Positions 23,743 to 33,212 are shown, counted from the first letter of the stretch. The stretch: DNA of 35,550 bases from Lachnospiraceae bacterium (GCA_015057005.1 SVFF01000018.1:1-35550); one strand, 5' to 3'. A program made the numbers and translations. The notes: generated by a model not told the origin, from the sequence alone.

Positions 23743-24534
23743 ATGAAAAAGAGAATTTTGTGCCTGTGCATGGCGATGGTGATGGTGCTTGGACTGCCAA
23801 TGACTGCAAATGCAGAGCATTTCGAAGGTTCCGCAGACTGGCTGGTCTCTTTCACCGGCGAGAAGATGGAGAGTAATTTCAAGGCCACTGATGCAGCCAA
23901 CGAAGTACTGACCAATCTGCAGCCCGGCGACAGCATCGACCTGCAGGTAAATATCGAGAATAAGAGCACCGACAAGACCGACTGGTACATGACCAATGAA
24001 GTGGTAAAGACCCTGGAGGACAGCAACAATTCTGCCCAGGGCGGTGTTTATACGTACATTCTGACCTACAAGGCTGCGGACGGCACGGAGACCGTGATCT
24101 ACAGCAGTGAGTCCGTAGGCGGCGAGAACATTTTAAAGACTGAAGGGGCAGAAGGTCTCCATGAAGCTACAGCTACCCTGGAGGATCATTTTTATCTGGA
24201 CCGTTTGGAAAGCGGCCAGAAAGCCTCTGTGCACTTGTTTGTGGGACTGGACGGAGAGACCCAGGGCAATGCCTACCAGGATACCCTGGCAAAGCTGCAG
24301 ATGAACTTTGCAGTGGAGAAAGTAAAAGTGGCATCTCCTACCGTGGTAAAGGGAGAAGATAAACAGGTGGAAGTGGAAAGAGTGATTTACGCCGTAAAGA
24401 CCGGTGATAACTCACCTGTCATCCTGTTCAGTGTGCTGGCATTGGTAAGTGCGGGCGTGCTGCTTGTGATCGCCACAAAACAGTTAAGAGATCGTGAGCA
24501 GAGCAAGCGTGTAAATACAAAGGGGGAGCGGTAA
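23743..24534 (+). CDS. surface protein with a TGD-type sorting signal
   Basis: A 263-residue exported protein: signal peptide MKKRILCLCMAMVMVLGLPMTANA, a beta-rich body (about residues 30-200) with LQPGDSIDLQVNIENKSTDK, which suggests an immunoglobulin-like or DUF11-like fold, and a C-terminal anchor. Near the end, AVKTGDNSP (residues 217-225) is followed by a hydrophobic helix (VILFSVLALVSAGVLLVIA) and basic residues. KTGD-type signals are common cell-wall sorting variants in Clostridia, so one of the operon's sortases or a housekeeping sortase may anchor it. It begins 13 bases after the previous stop behind AGGAGGG. Exact function is unknown; it may dock the TasA-like fibres. Confidence 0.72.
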   Translation: MKKRILCLCMAMVMVLGLPMTANAEHFEGSADWLVSFTGEKMESNFKATDAANEVLTNLQPGDSIDLQVNIENKSTDKTDWYMTNEVVKTLEDSNNSAQGGVYTYILTYKAADGTETVIYSSESVGGENILKTEGAEGLHEATATLEDHFYLDRLESGQKASVHLFVGLDGETQGNAYQDTLAKLQMNFAVEKVKVASPTVVKGEDKQVEVERVIYAVKTGDNSPVILFSVLALVSAGVLLVIATKQLRDREQSKRVNTKGER

Positions 24535-25571
24535 TGAAAATCTGGAAAAGAATTTTTATGGCAGTCCTGACTGTCGCCTTGCTGCTGGTTCCTTCTTTTG
24601 GAAGCCTTGCGGCAGAATCAGACGGAAGTGGCCAAACGGCAGGCGGAGAGGAAGGTTACACCTACAAGGTTACCTTTTCCGCAGGCGTGCAGGGTACTTT
24701 TGAGGATGGAACAGACCTGATGAGCGTGGAGGAAATCCCCGCGGGAGCAAAGGTGTTCTTTACCGCCCAGGAGGCTGTGAAGACAGATGCTTCCAGCAAG
24801 TATTACGTGAAGGGCGTACGCCTGGCAGGACGGGATAATTCCGAAGCAGAGATGGCAGCACTTACCGTGACCGTGAATGAGGACGCGGACTACGTAGTCG
24901 TATATGGTATCAAGGGCGAACAGGTCAGTTATACCGTAAATTACGTGGATGCGAACGGCAATAAGCTGGCAGAAAGTGATATTTTTTACGGCAATGTAGG
25001 CGATAAGCCTGTGGTTGCTTACAAGTACATTTCCGGATATGTGCCGACAGTATTTGGTTTTACCAAGACTCTGTCTGCCAATGAAGCAGAGAACGTATTT
25101 ACCTTTGTGTATGGTGTTGCAATGGAAGGTAATGATGATGTGATTTATGAAGAAGGTGATACCGTGATCGTCTATGTGGACAGAGTGGTCGGCGGTATCA
25201 GCGGCGGCCAGGGTACCGGCGGTAATGCCGGAAATGGCGGTCAGGGTGCTGAGGATGACGACAATGAAAATGAAGGCACCGGAACCGGAGAGGGCACAGG
25301 CGGCAATGAAGGAACAGGAGAAGGCACAGGAACAGATGACGGCACAGGAACGGAAGAGGATACTACTGATGACGGCAAGTCTGATGTAATCGTAGATCTG
25401 GATGATGAAGAGGTTCCTCTGGCGCAGCTTGATCAGGATAAGCCGGCAGTTAATATGGCTGTAATTGCTTCCCTGGCCGGAGTCAGTCTGGCGGCACTGC
25501 TTGCTGTAATTGTAATGATTTTCCGTCAAAGAGGCTTAAAGAGCAATGAAGAAGCAGAAGAGCAGAAGTAA
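24534..25571 (+). CDS. MucBP-domain membrane-anchored surface protein
   Basis: A 345-residue exported protein with signal peptide ending SLAA, an N-terminal domain (YTYKVTFSAGVQGTFEDG), a MucBP-like repeat (about residues 127-195: SYTVNYVDANGNKLAES and GYVP), a Gly-Thr-Glu-rich linker of about 60 residues, and a C-terminal helix. The DEEVPLA motif (residues 291-297) before the helix recurs in Lachnospiraceae surface proteins and may be a processing or anchoring signal. MucBP domains bind mucin-type glycans, which fits a gut surface role. The start overlaps the previous stop (TAATG), and the 3' end overlaps the SipW gene by 26 bases. Confidence 0.8.
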   Translation: MKIWKRIFMAVLTVALLLVPSFGSLAAESDGSGQTAGGEEGYTYKVTFSAGVQGTFEDGTDLMSVEEIPAGAKVFFTAQEAVKTDASSKYYVKGVRLAGRDNSEAEMAALTVTVNEDADYVVVYGIKGEQVSYTVNYVDANGNKLAESDIFYGNVGDKPVVAYKYISGYVPTVFGFTKTLSANEAENVFTFVYGVAMEGNDDVIYEEGDTVIVYVDRVVGGISGGQGTGGNAGNGGQGAEDDDNENEGTGTGEGTGGNEGTGEGTGTDDGTGTEEDTTDDGKSDVIVDLDDEEVPLAQLDQDKPAVNMAVIASLAGVSLAALLAVIVMIFRQRGLKSNEEAEEQK

Positions 25572-26109
25572 TAGGAGGAACCCGGTGTCAGTGCTGTGCA
25601 GTGCACTGGGCACTCTCTTGATCATTATTTTAATAGCAGTCTGTGTACCGCTGACGATCCCACAGTTTCTGGGGTATCAGGTGTATACGGTGGTCACAGG
25701 AAGCATGGAGCCGGAGATACCCGTCGGAAGTCTGGTATATATTCAGCGTACGGACGCTGCACAGGCCCAGCCGGGTGATGTGGTGGCTTTCTATGGTGCC
25801 AGAGATTCTGCGGCTATCATCACTCATCGTGTGGTGGAGAACCATGTGGTCATGGGGGAGATCATTACCAAGGGTGATGCCAATCAGACCAACGACATGA
25901 ATCCGGTGGCATACGAGAATTTTATCGGGACTGTGACTGTGTCTATGCCTAAGCTGGGCGCAGTGGCGCAGGTCCTGACATCAAAAGATGGCAAGACTGC
26001 TGCGGCCTGTGTGATCGGGTTGGCAGTAGTGTTACATGTAATTTCAATCATTTTGGACAAAGATAAAACAAGTAATCCCAAGGGGATTGACAGAAAGGAT
26101 CGGAAGTAA
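25546..26109 (+). CDS. sipW: SipW/ER-type signal peptidase I
   Basis: A 187-residue membrane peptidase of the endoplasmic-reticulum type. It has an N-terminal helix (LGTLLIIILIAVCVPLTI), the nucleophile S53 in VVTGSMEPEIPVGS, H94 in ITHRVVE replacing the lysine of standard bacterial type I enzymes, the GDANQTND acidic box and a C-terminal helix. SipW-type enzymes mature TasA/CalY-like fibre proteins, and two such proteins are encoded just upstream. This links the peptidase to the operon as its dedicated processing enzyme. It overlaps the MucBP gene by 26 bases in another frame and is the last gene before a strong terminator. Confidence 0.92.
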   Translation: MKKQKSRSNRRNPVSVLCSALGTLLIIILIAVCVPLTIPQFLGYQVYTVVTGSMEPEIPVGSLVYIQRTDAAQAQPGDVVAFYGARDSAAIITHRVVENHVVMGEIITKGDANQTNDMNPVAYENFIGTVTVSMPKLGAVAQVLTSKDGKTAAACVIGLAVVLHVISIILDKDKTSNPKGIDRKDRK

Positions 26110-26124
26110 CTCCGATCCTTTCTG
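26091..26124. terminator. bidirectional terminator between convergent genes
   Basis: A perfect 14-bp stem (26091-26104 with 26111-26124) with a 6-base loop contains the SipW stop codon. The plus-strand tail is TTATAA, and the right arm ends at the stop codon of the convergent HAD gene. It likely ends transcription from both sides. Confidence 0.75.
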
Positions 26125-26760
26125 TTATAAAAGCAATTCTTTAAAATCATAAATATAACGGTCTGTAATCGACTTGATCTCATCCACATATTCCCTGGAA
26201 GTATCATCATAGACTCCATACACGATCATGCCGGCCTGCTTGGCAGTCAGATCTGCGTTATAATTGTCATCAAGAAAGATAATTTCCTCAACAGGTTGAC
26301 CAATTTGGTCAGCTGCCATGCGGTAAATCTCAGGATCAGACTTGGTAGTGTTGAAATCGTTGCAGGACCACACATTGTCAAAAAGCTCCCAAAGGCCTAA
26401 TCTTTTCAGGCAGGGATCCAGGGTGATGTGGGGACTGGCGGTCAGCACATTTAAGCCGGCGCCACGATCCTTTAACTGTTTTAAGACGGAGCCTACGTTT
26501 TCTTTGGCAGGAATATGGTAAGCGTACGCTTCAAACATGTATTTGTACATTAATTCCAGGATTTCGTCCTGGGAGAGTGTAACTCCTAAAGTATCGCGAT
26601 AATATTGGGCAGTGCCGATACATCCCAGCGGAGTGATGATCTTTAACAGATCATCGCCATAGGGTATACTGCAATCATCCAGAATACGCAGCATACAGGC
26701 ACCGTATGTGGGCATGGAGTCCACCAAGGTGCCGTCAAAATCAAACAGATATGTGCTCAT
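26125..26760 (-). CDS. HAD-family phosphatase
   Basis: A 211-residue cytoplasmic hydrolase of the haloacid dehalogenase superfamily. Motif I is YLFDFDGTLVDS with nucleophile D7 and acid/base D9. Motif II is the Thr/Ser in LNVLTASP. Motif III is the lysine in TTKSDPEIY. Motif IV is IIFLDDNYNAD. A helical cap (about residues 15-95) makes it subfamily I, like phosphoglycolate phosphatase or beta-phosphoglucomutase. The substrate is unknown. It lies convergent to the surface operon and 36 bases after the lipoprotein gene, possibly in one transcript with it. Confidence 0.9.
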   Translation of the reverse strand: MSTYLFDFDGTLVDSMPTYGACMLRILDDCSIPYGDDLLKIITPLGCIGTAQYYRDTLGVTLSQDEILELMYKYMFEAYAYHIPAKENVGSVLKQLKDRGAGLNVLTASPHITLDPCLKRLGLWELFDNVWSCNDFNTTKSDPEIYRMAADQIGQPVEEIIFLDDNYNADLTAKQAGMIVYGVYDDTSREYVDEIKSITDRYIYDFKELLL

Positions 26761-26795
26761 CGTTTTGCCTCGTTGGAATTAAAAATTGTACAAAA

Positions 26796-27260
26796 CTAAG
26801 TGGTAGTCAGATCCACATCGGTAGGTTCCTCACCGTGAAGGAAAGTGATGATGATCTGAACACGCTTGTATGCCCGGGAGTAGTTCTCCTGAGCGTACTC
26901 TGCCACATATTCATTGTAGGAATTGTTGCTGTAGGCCTCGTGATAGTGTTCCACAGCTTCGGTCATATAATCGCTGGACTCGTCCGCCAATTCCTCCAGG
27001 TAGTCGTATTCCTCAGGGAAATCAAACTCTGCAAACTTGCTGAATTCATCATCCAGTTTGTCCAGAAGCAGAAGTACTTCTTCAACAGCGTCCTCAGCTT
27101 CCGGATCCACGCTGTTGATGGCGGAGTCGATTTCGGAGATAGAAGTACAGAAAGAATCCATTTCATTTTTGAATTTGGTGAGTTCGGGATTACTGCCACA
27201 GGCTGTCAGGGAACATACGCACAGAGCACTGAGGAGTAATGCACTCAATTTTTTAATCAT
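26796..27260 (-). CDS. small helical lipoprotein
   Basis: A 154-residue exported protein starting at the ATG at 27260. An upstream in-frame ATG would add ten residues (MCILERLGFP), but the shorter start gives a clean lipoprotein signal: MIKKLSALLLSALCVCSLTAC with the lipobox LTAC and C21 as lipidated residue. The mature part is acidic and strongly helical, with heptad-like stretches (FKNEMDSFCTSISEIDSAI and EVLLLLDKLDDEFSKFAEF) resembling DUF6376/DUF5105-like coiled surface lipoproteins. No function is assigned. It is divergent from the MetH-like gene. Confidence 0.8.
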   Translation of the reverse strand: MIKKLSALLLSALCVCSLTACGSNPELTKFKNEMDSFCTSISEIDSAINSVDPEAEDAVEEVLLLLDKLDDEFSKFAEFDFPEEYDYLEELADESSDYMTEAVEHYHEAYSNNSYNEYVAEYAQENYSRAYKRVQIIITFLHGEEPTDVDLTTT

Positions 27261-27424
27261 TGGGAATCCTAACCTTTCCAATATGCACAAATTGAAAATA
27301 AAAGTGCATCTTTTCTTACAAATTTATCATAATTTGTCACTTTTAGCAACCCATATATGAAAAAGAAGCTGTCTGCAATAGAAAGCAATGGTAAAATCAA
27401 TCAATAATATATTAAAACCACCCC

Positions 27425-27454
27425 TTTACTATTAATGCGTTACTGTGATATGAT
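27425..27454 (+). promoter_or_regulatory. possible promoter of the MetH-like gene
   Basis: TTTACT (27425-27430) and TATGAT (27449-27454) with an 18-base spacer are the best plus-strand pair in the 238-base divergent gap. No SAM or T-box type leader was recognised here. Confidence 0.35.
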
Positions 27455-27498
27455 AAAGAAATAAATTTCTAAAGTTTCGAAAGGATGTGTCTTACCCA

Positions 27499-29295
27499 AT
27501 GACGAGAAAAGAATTTCAAACGCTTACCAGAGAGCGTATTATATATTTGGATGGTGCAACCGGTTCCAATCTGGTAAAGGCAGGAATGCCCTCCGGTGTA
27601 TGTCCGGAACAGTGGATATTGGAACACAAGGATGTATTTTTGGAATTACAGAAGGCATATGTGAATGCCGGAAGTGATATTTTGTATACACCTACTTTTG
27701 GGGCCAATCGTGTTAAGTTAAAGGAATATGGTTTACAAGGTCAGATAAAAGAGATGATTGCAGGATTGGTCAGCTTGTCCAAACAGGCTGCAGCCTCCGC
27801 TGAGGGCCGCAAGGTCTATGTGGCAGGTGACCTGACGATGACAGGCGAGCAGCTGGCTCCTATAGGCATGATGGAGCTGGAGGAATTGATCGATATTTAT
27901 AAGGAACAGATTTCCTGTCTGAAAGAGGCGGGAGTGGATCTGTTGGTGATTGAGACAATGATGAGTCTGGCCGAGACCAGAGCGGCTTTGATCGCTGCCA
28001 GAGAAGTGTGCGATCTGCCTGTAATGGTCACCATGTCTTTTGAACCAAGCGGTAAAACTTTGTTTGGTACAGATGCCAGGACGGCAGCAATCGTGGCAGA
28101 GAGTCTTGGAGCAGACGCAGTTGGTATCAATTGTTCAGCAGGTCCTGTAGCGATGCGCGGTATTGTTGCCGCAATGGCGGCGGTTACAAGGATTCCGCTG
28201 ATCGCAAAGCCCAACGCAGGACTTCCCACCCTGGATGCATCAGGAAAGACCTGTTATGACATGAGTGCTGCTGAATTCGCAGAGGAGATGGAGCTTCTGG
28301 TGGAAGCGGGTGCTACCGTACTGGGAGGTTGCTGCGGCACAGCTCCTGAGTATATTGCTGCATTACATGCCAAATTTAGTGAAAATGCAGCTGGGACTGA
28401 TACTTCTGCTACTTGTGCATATAAAAAAGCTTTGCAAGTGGACAGATGCCCGGCAGGCAAGCATTTCGTGACTTCCCAGTGTATGACAGTTGAATTTGGA
28501 TTGGATGATCCGGTATTGATCATTGGAGAGCGCATTAATCCTACCGGAAATGAGGAATTGCAGGAATCACTGCTTGATGATGACCTGGATACTGTTCTGG
28601 AGCTGGCAGAGGACCAGGAAGATGATGGCGCGTGCATTCTGGATGTGAATCTGGGCATGAGTGGTATTGATGAGAAAGAAATGATGCTGCGTGCCATTGA
28701 TGAGATCAGTTTTGTGACGAATCTTCCGCTTTCGCTGGATTCTGTCAGTGCAGAGGTGCTGGAGGCGGCTCTTCGCCGTTACCCGGGACGGGCACTTATC
28801 AATTCTATTACTTTAGAGGCTGAAAAAATTGAGAAATTGCTGCCTCTTGCAGTAAAATACGGTGCAATGTTTGTGCTGATGCCGCTGTCTGATAAGGGGC
28901 TGCCTCAGGATTTTGAGGAGAGGAAACAGATCATTCAAAAGATTTACGGCAAAGCTTTGGAACTTGGAATGAGTAAAGATGATATGGTTGTGGATGGTTT
29001 GGTGACTGCGGTAAGTACCAACCGGAAAGCTGCTCTGGAAGCGTTGGAGACCATTCAATATTGCAAAGAAAATGGTTTTGCCACCGTGTGCGGTCTTTCT
29101 AATATTTCTTATGGAATGCCTGAGAGGAGCATGATCAATGCAGCGTTTATGCAGCTGGCTCGTAAGAGTGGACTGAATCTGGCCATTGCCAATCCGGCGC
29201 AGGAGTTGAATGAAGTCAATGAATTTGCCATGGATCTGTTGATGGACAAGGAAGATGCGGCACTGAAATACATTGAATATACGAAGACATTATAA
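27499..29295 (+). CDS. homocysteine methyltransferase/pterin-binding protein (MetH N-terminal half)
   Basis: A 598-residue protein matching only the first two modules of cobalamin-dependent methionine synthase. Residues about 8-290 are the homocysteine-binding barrel with zinc ligands C212 (GINCSAGP) and C278-C279 (GGCCGT). Residues about 325-595 are the methyltetrahydrofolate-binding DHPS-like barrel (ERINPTGN, LDVNLG and a late NISYGMPERS). The cobalamin-binding and reactivation modules are absent, so a separate corrinoid protein must be encoded elsewhere, as known for split MetH systems. I chose ATG 27499 because the GTG at 27487 sits one base from the AAGGA ribosome site. It is 55 bases before ilvB. 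Confidence 0.9.
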   Translation: MTRKEFQTLTRERIIYLDGATGSNLVKAGMPSGVCPEQWILEHKDVFLELQKAYVNAGSDILYTPTFGANRVKLKEYGLQGQIKEMIAGLVSLSKQAAASAEGRKVYVAGDLTMTGEQLAPIGMMELEELIDIYKEQISCLKEAGVDLLVIETMMSLAETRAALIAAREVCDLPVMVTMSFEPSGKTLFGTDARTAAIVAESLGADAVGINCSAGPVAMRGIVAAMAAVTRIPLIAKPNAGLPTLDASGKTCYDMSAAEFAEEMELLVEAGATVLGGCCGTAPEYIAALHAKFSENAAGTDTSATCAYKKALQVDRCPAGKHFVTSQCMTVEFGLDDPVLIIGERINPTGNEELQESLLDDDLDTVLELAEDQEDDGACILDVNLGMSGIDEKEMMLRAIDEISFVTNLPLSLDSVSAEVLEAALRRYPGRALINSITLEAEKIEKLLPLAVKYGAMFVLMPLSDKGLPQDFEERKQIIQKIYGKALELGMSKDDMVVDGLVTAVSTNRKAALEALETIQYCKENGFATVCGLSNISYGMPERSMINAAFMQLARKSGLNLAIANPAQELNEVNEFAMDLLMDKEDAALKYIEYTKTL

Positions 29296-29350
29296 TTTTT
29301 TTAGTAACACTTGATAATAAACGTTAGATATAGAAGTAGGAGGATCACAT

Positions 29351-30964
29351 ATGATCGGTGCAGATGCCATTATCAGATGTCTGGAGGAAGAAGGCGTAAC
29401 AACAGTTTTCGGTTACCCGGGCGTAGCAATCTGTCCTTTTTATAACAGTATTTTAGATTCCGATATCAGGACTATTCTGATCCGCACAGAGCAGAATGCG
29501 GCTCATGCAGCAAGCGGCATGGCCAGAATTACAGGTAGACCCGGAGTGTGCGCAGTTACCTCCGGTCCCGGTGCCACCAATGTGATCACCGGTATAGCCA
29601 CTGCTTTTGCTGACAGTATTCCTCTGGTAGTGATCACAGGACAGGTAAACAGTGAACTTCTGGGAAGCGATGTGTTCCAGGAGGCTGATATTACCGGTGC
29701 TGTGGAATCTTTTGTAAAATACAGCTATCTGGTAAAGGATGTAAATGACATCCCCCGCGTATTTAAAGAAGCTTTTTATATTGCCAACACCGGACGCAAA
29801 GGTCCTGTGTTGATTGATGTGCCCATTGATATCCAGAATGCGGCTATCAGAAATTTCAAATATCCGGAAGAAGTAAAGCTTCGCACCTACAAGCCTACTG
29901 TAAAAGGCAACATGGTGCAGATCAAGAAAGTGGTAAAAGAGCTTGAGAAGGCCAGAAAGCCCATCCTCTGTGTGGGCGGCGGCGTGCTGTTAAGCGAGGC
30001 AAAAGAAGAACTGCGTCAGTTTTCAGAGGCACATCAGATTCCCGTAGTGTCCACCATGATGGGTATCGGTGCTATGCCCACCAGACATCCTCTGTATTTC
30101 GGTATGGTGGGGAATAACGGTAAGGCCTATGCCAACCGCGCAATGAACGAGTCTGATCTGCTGATCATGGTAGGAGCCAGAGTGGCAGACCGTGCAGTGA
30201 GCCAGCCTGACCTGATCACCCGTGGTAAAGTTTTGGTACATATTGATGTGGACCCTGCAGAAATCGGTAAAAATGCAGGACCCACCATTCCTCTGGTAGG
30301 AGATGCAAAGGCTATTTTCCAGGATTTCCTGAAGGAAGAGTTTGAAGCTGACTACTCTGAATGGGTGGAGTCTTTGGGAGAATACCGCGCTGCAATGGAG
30401 AAAAAGAGAAATCCCGATCCTGCTTACGTGGATCCTGCAGTGTTCATCACCAGACTTTCCGAGAAGATGCAGGACAATGGCGTATATGTGGCAGATGTTG
30501 GTCAGAACCAGATCTGGTCCTGCGCATACCATGTGGTAAAGGATGGGCAGTTCTTTACTTCCGGCGGAATGGGTACTATGGGCTATTCCATTCCTGCAGC
30601 TATGGGCGTCAAGGTGGCAGCGCCGGACAGACAGGTTATTGCGGTATGCGGTGATGGTTCTTTCCAGATGTCCATGATGGAGCTTGCCACATTAAAACAG
30701 CATGATATTCCTGTAAAGATCATTGTGCTGAAAAACAATTATCTGGGCATGGTGCGTCAGTATCAGCATTTTACCTACAAAGACAATTATTCCGTAGTAG
30801 ACCTGTCCGGAAGCCCTGATCTGGAGAAGCTTTCTGCAGCGTATGATATTCCTTTCCTGCGCCTCTATAATATGGAGAAGGCGGAGGAGACCATTGATGC
30901 ATTTTTGGAAAATGACGAGAGCATGATCTTAGAGTGCATCATTGATCCCATGGATCTGGTGTGA
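29351..30964 (+). CDS. ilvB: acetolactate synthase, catalytic (large) subunit
   Basis: A thiamine diphosphate enzyme that joins two pyruvates, or pyruvate and 2-ketobutyrate, in valine/leucine and isoleucine synthesis. At 537 residues it is slightly short for the family (about 550-580). It has catalytic E47 (RTEQNAAHAASG), the SGPGATN loop, the QVN/FQEAD region and the ThDP-Mg motif GDGSFQM...KNNYLGM. The usual PGGAI reads PGVAI. AGGAGGATCACAT precedes the ATG. Its regulatory subunit follows after 25 bases. Confidence 0.94.
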   Translation: MIGADAIIRCLEEEGVTTVFGYPGVAICPFYNSILDSDIRTILIRTEQNAAHAASGMARITGRPGVCAVTSGPGATNVITGIATAFADSIPLVVITGQVNSELLGSDVFQEADITGAVESFVKYSYLVKDVNDIPRVFKEAFYIANTGRKGPVLIDVPIDIQNAAIRNFKYPEEVKLRTYKPTVKGNMVQIKKVVKELEKARKPILCVGGGVLLSEAKEELRQFSEAHQIPVVSTMMGIGAMPTRHPLYFGMVGNNGKAYANRAMNESDLLIMVGARVADRAVSQPDLITRGKVLVHIDVDPAEIGKNAGPTIPLVGDAKAIFQDFLKEEFEADYSEWVESLGEYRAAMEKKRNPDPAYVDPAVFITRLSEKMQDNGVYVADVGQNQIWSCAYHVVKDGQFFTSGGMGTMGYSIPAAMGVKVAAPDRQVIAVCGDGSFQMSMMELATLKQHDIPVKIIVLKNNYLGMVRQYQHFTYKDNYSVVDLSGSPDLEKLSAAYDIPFLRLYNMEKAEETIDAFLENDESMILECIIDPMDLV

Positions 30965-30989
30965 TGAGGGGAAAGGAAGGTTGGTATAT

Positions 30990-31481
30990 ATGAAAAAAAG
31001 AATCTATTCCGTATTGGTAGAGAACCGCTCCGGTGCCCTGGTAAAGGTGGCCGGACTGTTCTCCAGACGATGCTTTAATATTGATAGTTTGGCGGTGGGA
31101 GAGACCGACGACCCTGATGTATCCTGCATGACCATTGTCAGCAGCGGCGACGAACGCACGATTGAGCAGATTGAGAAGCAGTTAAACAAAAAGCTGGATG
31201 TCATTAAGGTAAAGACCTTTTCCGAGAGACAGTGTATTACCAGAGAATTGATGCTGGTAAAAGTAAAATATAACAAGAACAACCGCCGTGACATCATAGA
31301 ATTGTGTGAGATCATGAAGGCTGACATCGTAGATATGTCCAAGCACTTTATGATGATTCAGATTTGTGATACGCCTGACAAGCTGCAGCTGCTTTTAAAG
31401 ATGCTTCAGGGAATCAGCATTGTAGAGGTGGCAAGAACCGGCGCGCTGGCACTTTCCAAGTGTACGGAGAATGATGATTGA
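30990..31481 (+). CDS. ilvN: acetolactate synthase, regulatory (small) subunit, first paralogue
   Basis: A 163-residue ACT-domain protein starting at the ATG at 30990 behind GGAAAGGAAGG. The upstream in-frame ATG at 30942 overlaps ilvB and has no ribosome site. The N-terminal ACT domain (IYSVLVENRSGALVKVAGLFSRRCFNID) and C-terminal domain (LMLVKVKYN, VEVARTGALALSK) are typical. It is probably cotranscribed with ilvB. The FSRRGYNI motif of most family members reads FSRRCFNI here. A second, different copy follows 145 bases later under its own promoter. Confidence 0.92.
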   Translation: MKKRIYSVLVENRSGALVKVAGLFSRRCFNIDSLAVGETDDPDVSCMTIVSSGDERTIEQIEKQLNKKLDVIKVKTFSERQCITRELMLVKVKYNKNNRRDIIELCEIMKADIVDMSKHFMMIQICDTPDKLQLLLKMLQGISIVEVARTGALALSKCTENDD

Positions 31482-31553
31482 TCCATTTCATAAGAATTAC
31501 GGGAATGTACCGGAGTGTTGTTTTAAAGTTTTAAAGAACTAAAGCGTTTTGTA

Positions 31554-31582
31554 TTGACATTCTGCAAAGTTGTTGCTATATT
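31554..31582 (+). promoter_or_regulatory. strong promoter for ilvN2-ilvC
   Basis: A consensus TTGACA (31554-31559), a 17-base spacer and TATATT (31577-31582). The predicted start near 31589 precedes a CCGCG-AAA-CGCGG hairpin (31595-31607) directly before the AGTAGGAG ribosome site, which may tune translation. The promoter separates ilvB-ilvN1 from ilvN2-ilvC. Confidence 0.8.
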
Positions 31583-31626
31583 ATTATGAAAGTCCCGCGA
31601 AACGCGGAATAAGTAGGAGTTAAGTT

Positions 31627-32139
31627 ATGCAGAAGAAAGTATTTCAGTTGTTGGTAGATAATACCTCCGGTGTACTGAGCCGTATATCCGGTCTGTTTTC
31701 CAGACGCGGTTACAACATTGAGAGTATTACTGCCGGTGAGACCGCGGATCCTAAGATCACCCGTATTACCATCGTAGCATCCGGTGATGATGAGATTCTG
31801 GAGCAGATTGAGAAGCAGGTGGCAAAGCTTGTGGATGTGCGGGATATTAAGGAGTTGGAGCCGGAAGTCAGCGTATACAGAGAATTGGCGCTGATCAAGG
31901 TGAAGGCTGCTCCTCAGGAGCGCCCCAGTGTGATCGCCGTGACCAATACCTTCCGTGCCAATATCATTGATGTGGCACCGGAAAGTCTGATCATAGAGAT
32001 TACCGGTAGTGAGAGCAAGATTGATGCCTTTATCAGATTGCTGGAAGGCTTTGAGATCCTGGAGATCGCAAGAACAGGTATCGCAGGCTTAGGCCGTGGT
32101 ATGGACAACATTACATACATTGATAATGTAGCACGTTAA
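31627..32139 (+). CDS. ilvN: acetolactate synthase, regulatory (small) subunit, second paralogue
   Basis: A 170-residue ACT-domain regulatory subunit with the canonical VFQLLVDNTSGVLSRISGLFSRRGYNIESI start and ELALIKVKA/ILEIARTGIAGLGRG in the second domain. It is closer to the family standard than the first copy. It has its own strong promoter and precedes ilvC, so it may be made under different conditions from ilvB-ilvN1, giving the holoenzyme two possible partners with different feedback control. Both copies look intact. Confidence 0.94.
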   Translation: MQKKVFQLLVDNTSGVLSRISGLFSRRGYNIESITAGETADPKITRITIVASGDDEILEQIEKQVAKLVDVRDIKELEPEVSVYRELALIKVKAAPQERPSVIAVTNTFRANIIDVAPESLIIEITGSESKIDAFIRLLEGFEILEIARTGIAGLGRGMDNITYIDNVAR

Positions 32140-32165
32140 TTGAGGGGAACCCCTATCAGTTATAA

Positions 32166-33212
<1,047 letters not shown>

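Noticed and set aside
24618..25529. 303-codon minus-strand frame opposite the MucBP gene
   Set aside because: It is the shadow of a Gly/Thr/Glu-rich coding region. The translation is low-complexity and Cys/Ile/His-rich, with no start context.
29296..29350. T-box or leader attenuator before ilvB
   Set aside because: Only 55 bases separate the genes, too few for a T-box, and no leader peptide or terminator/antiterminator pair is visible.
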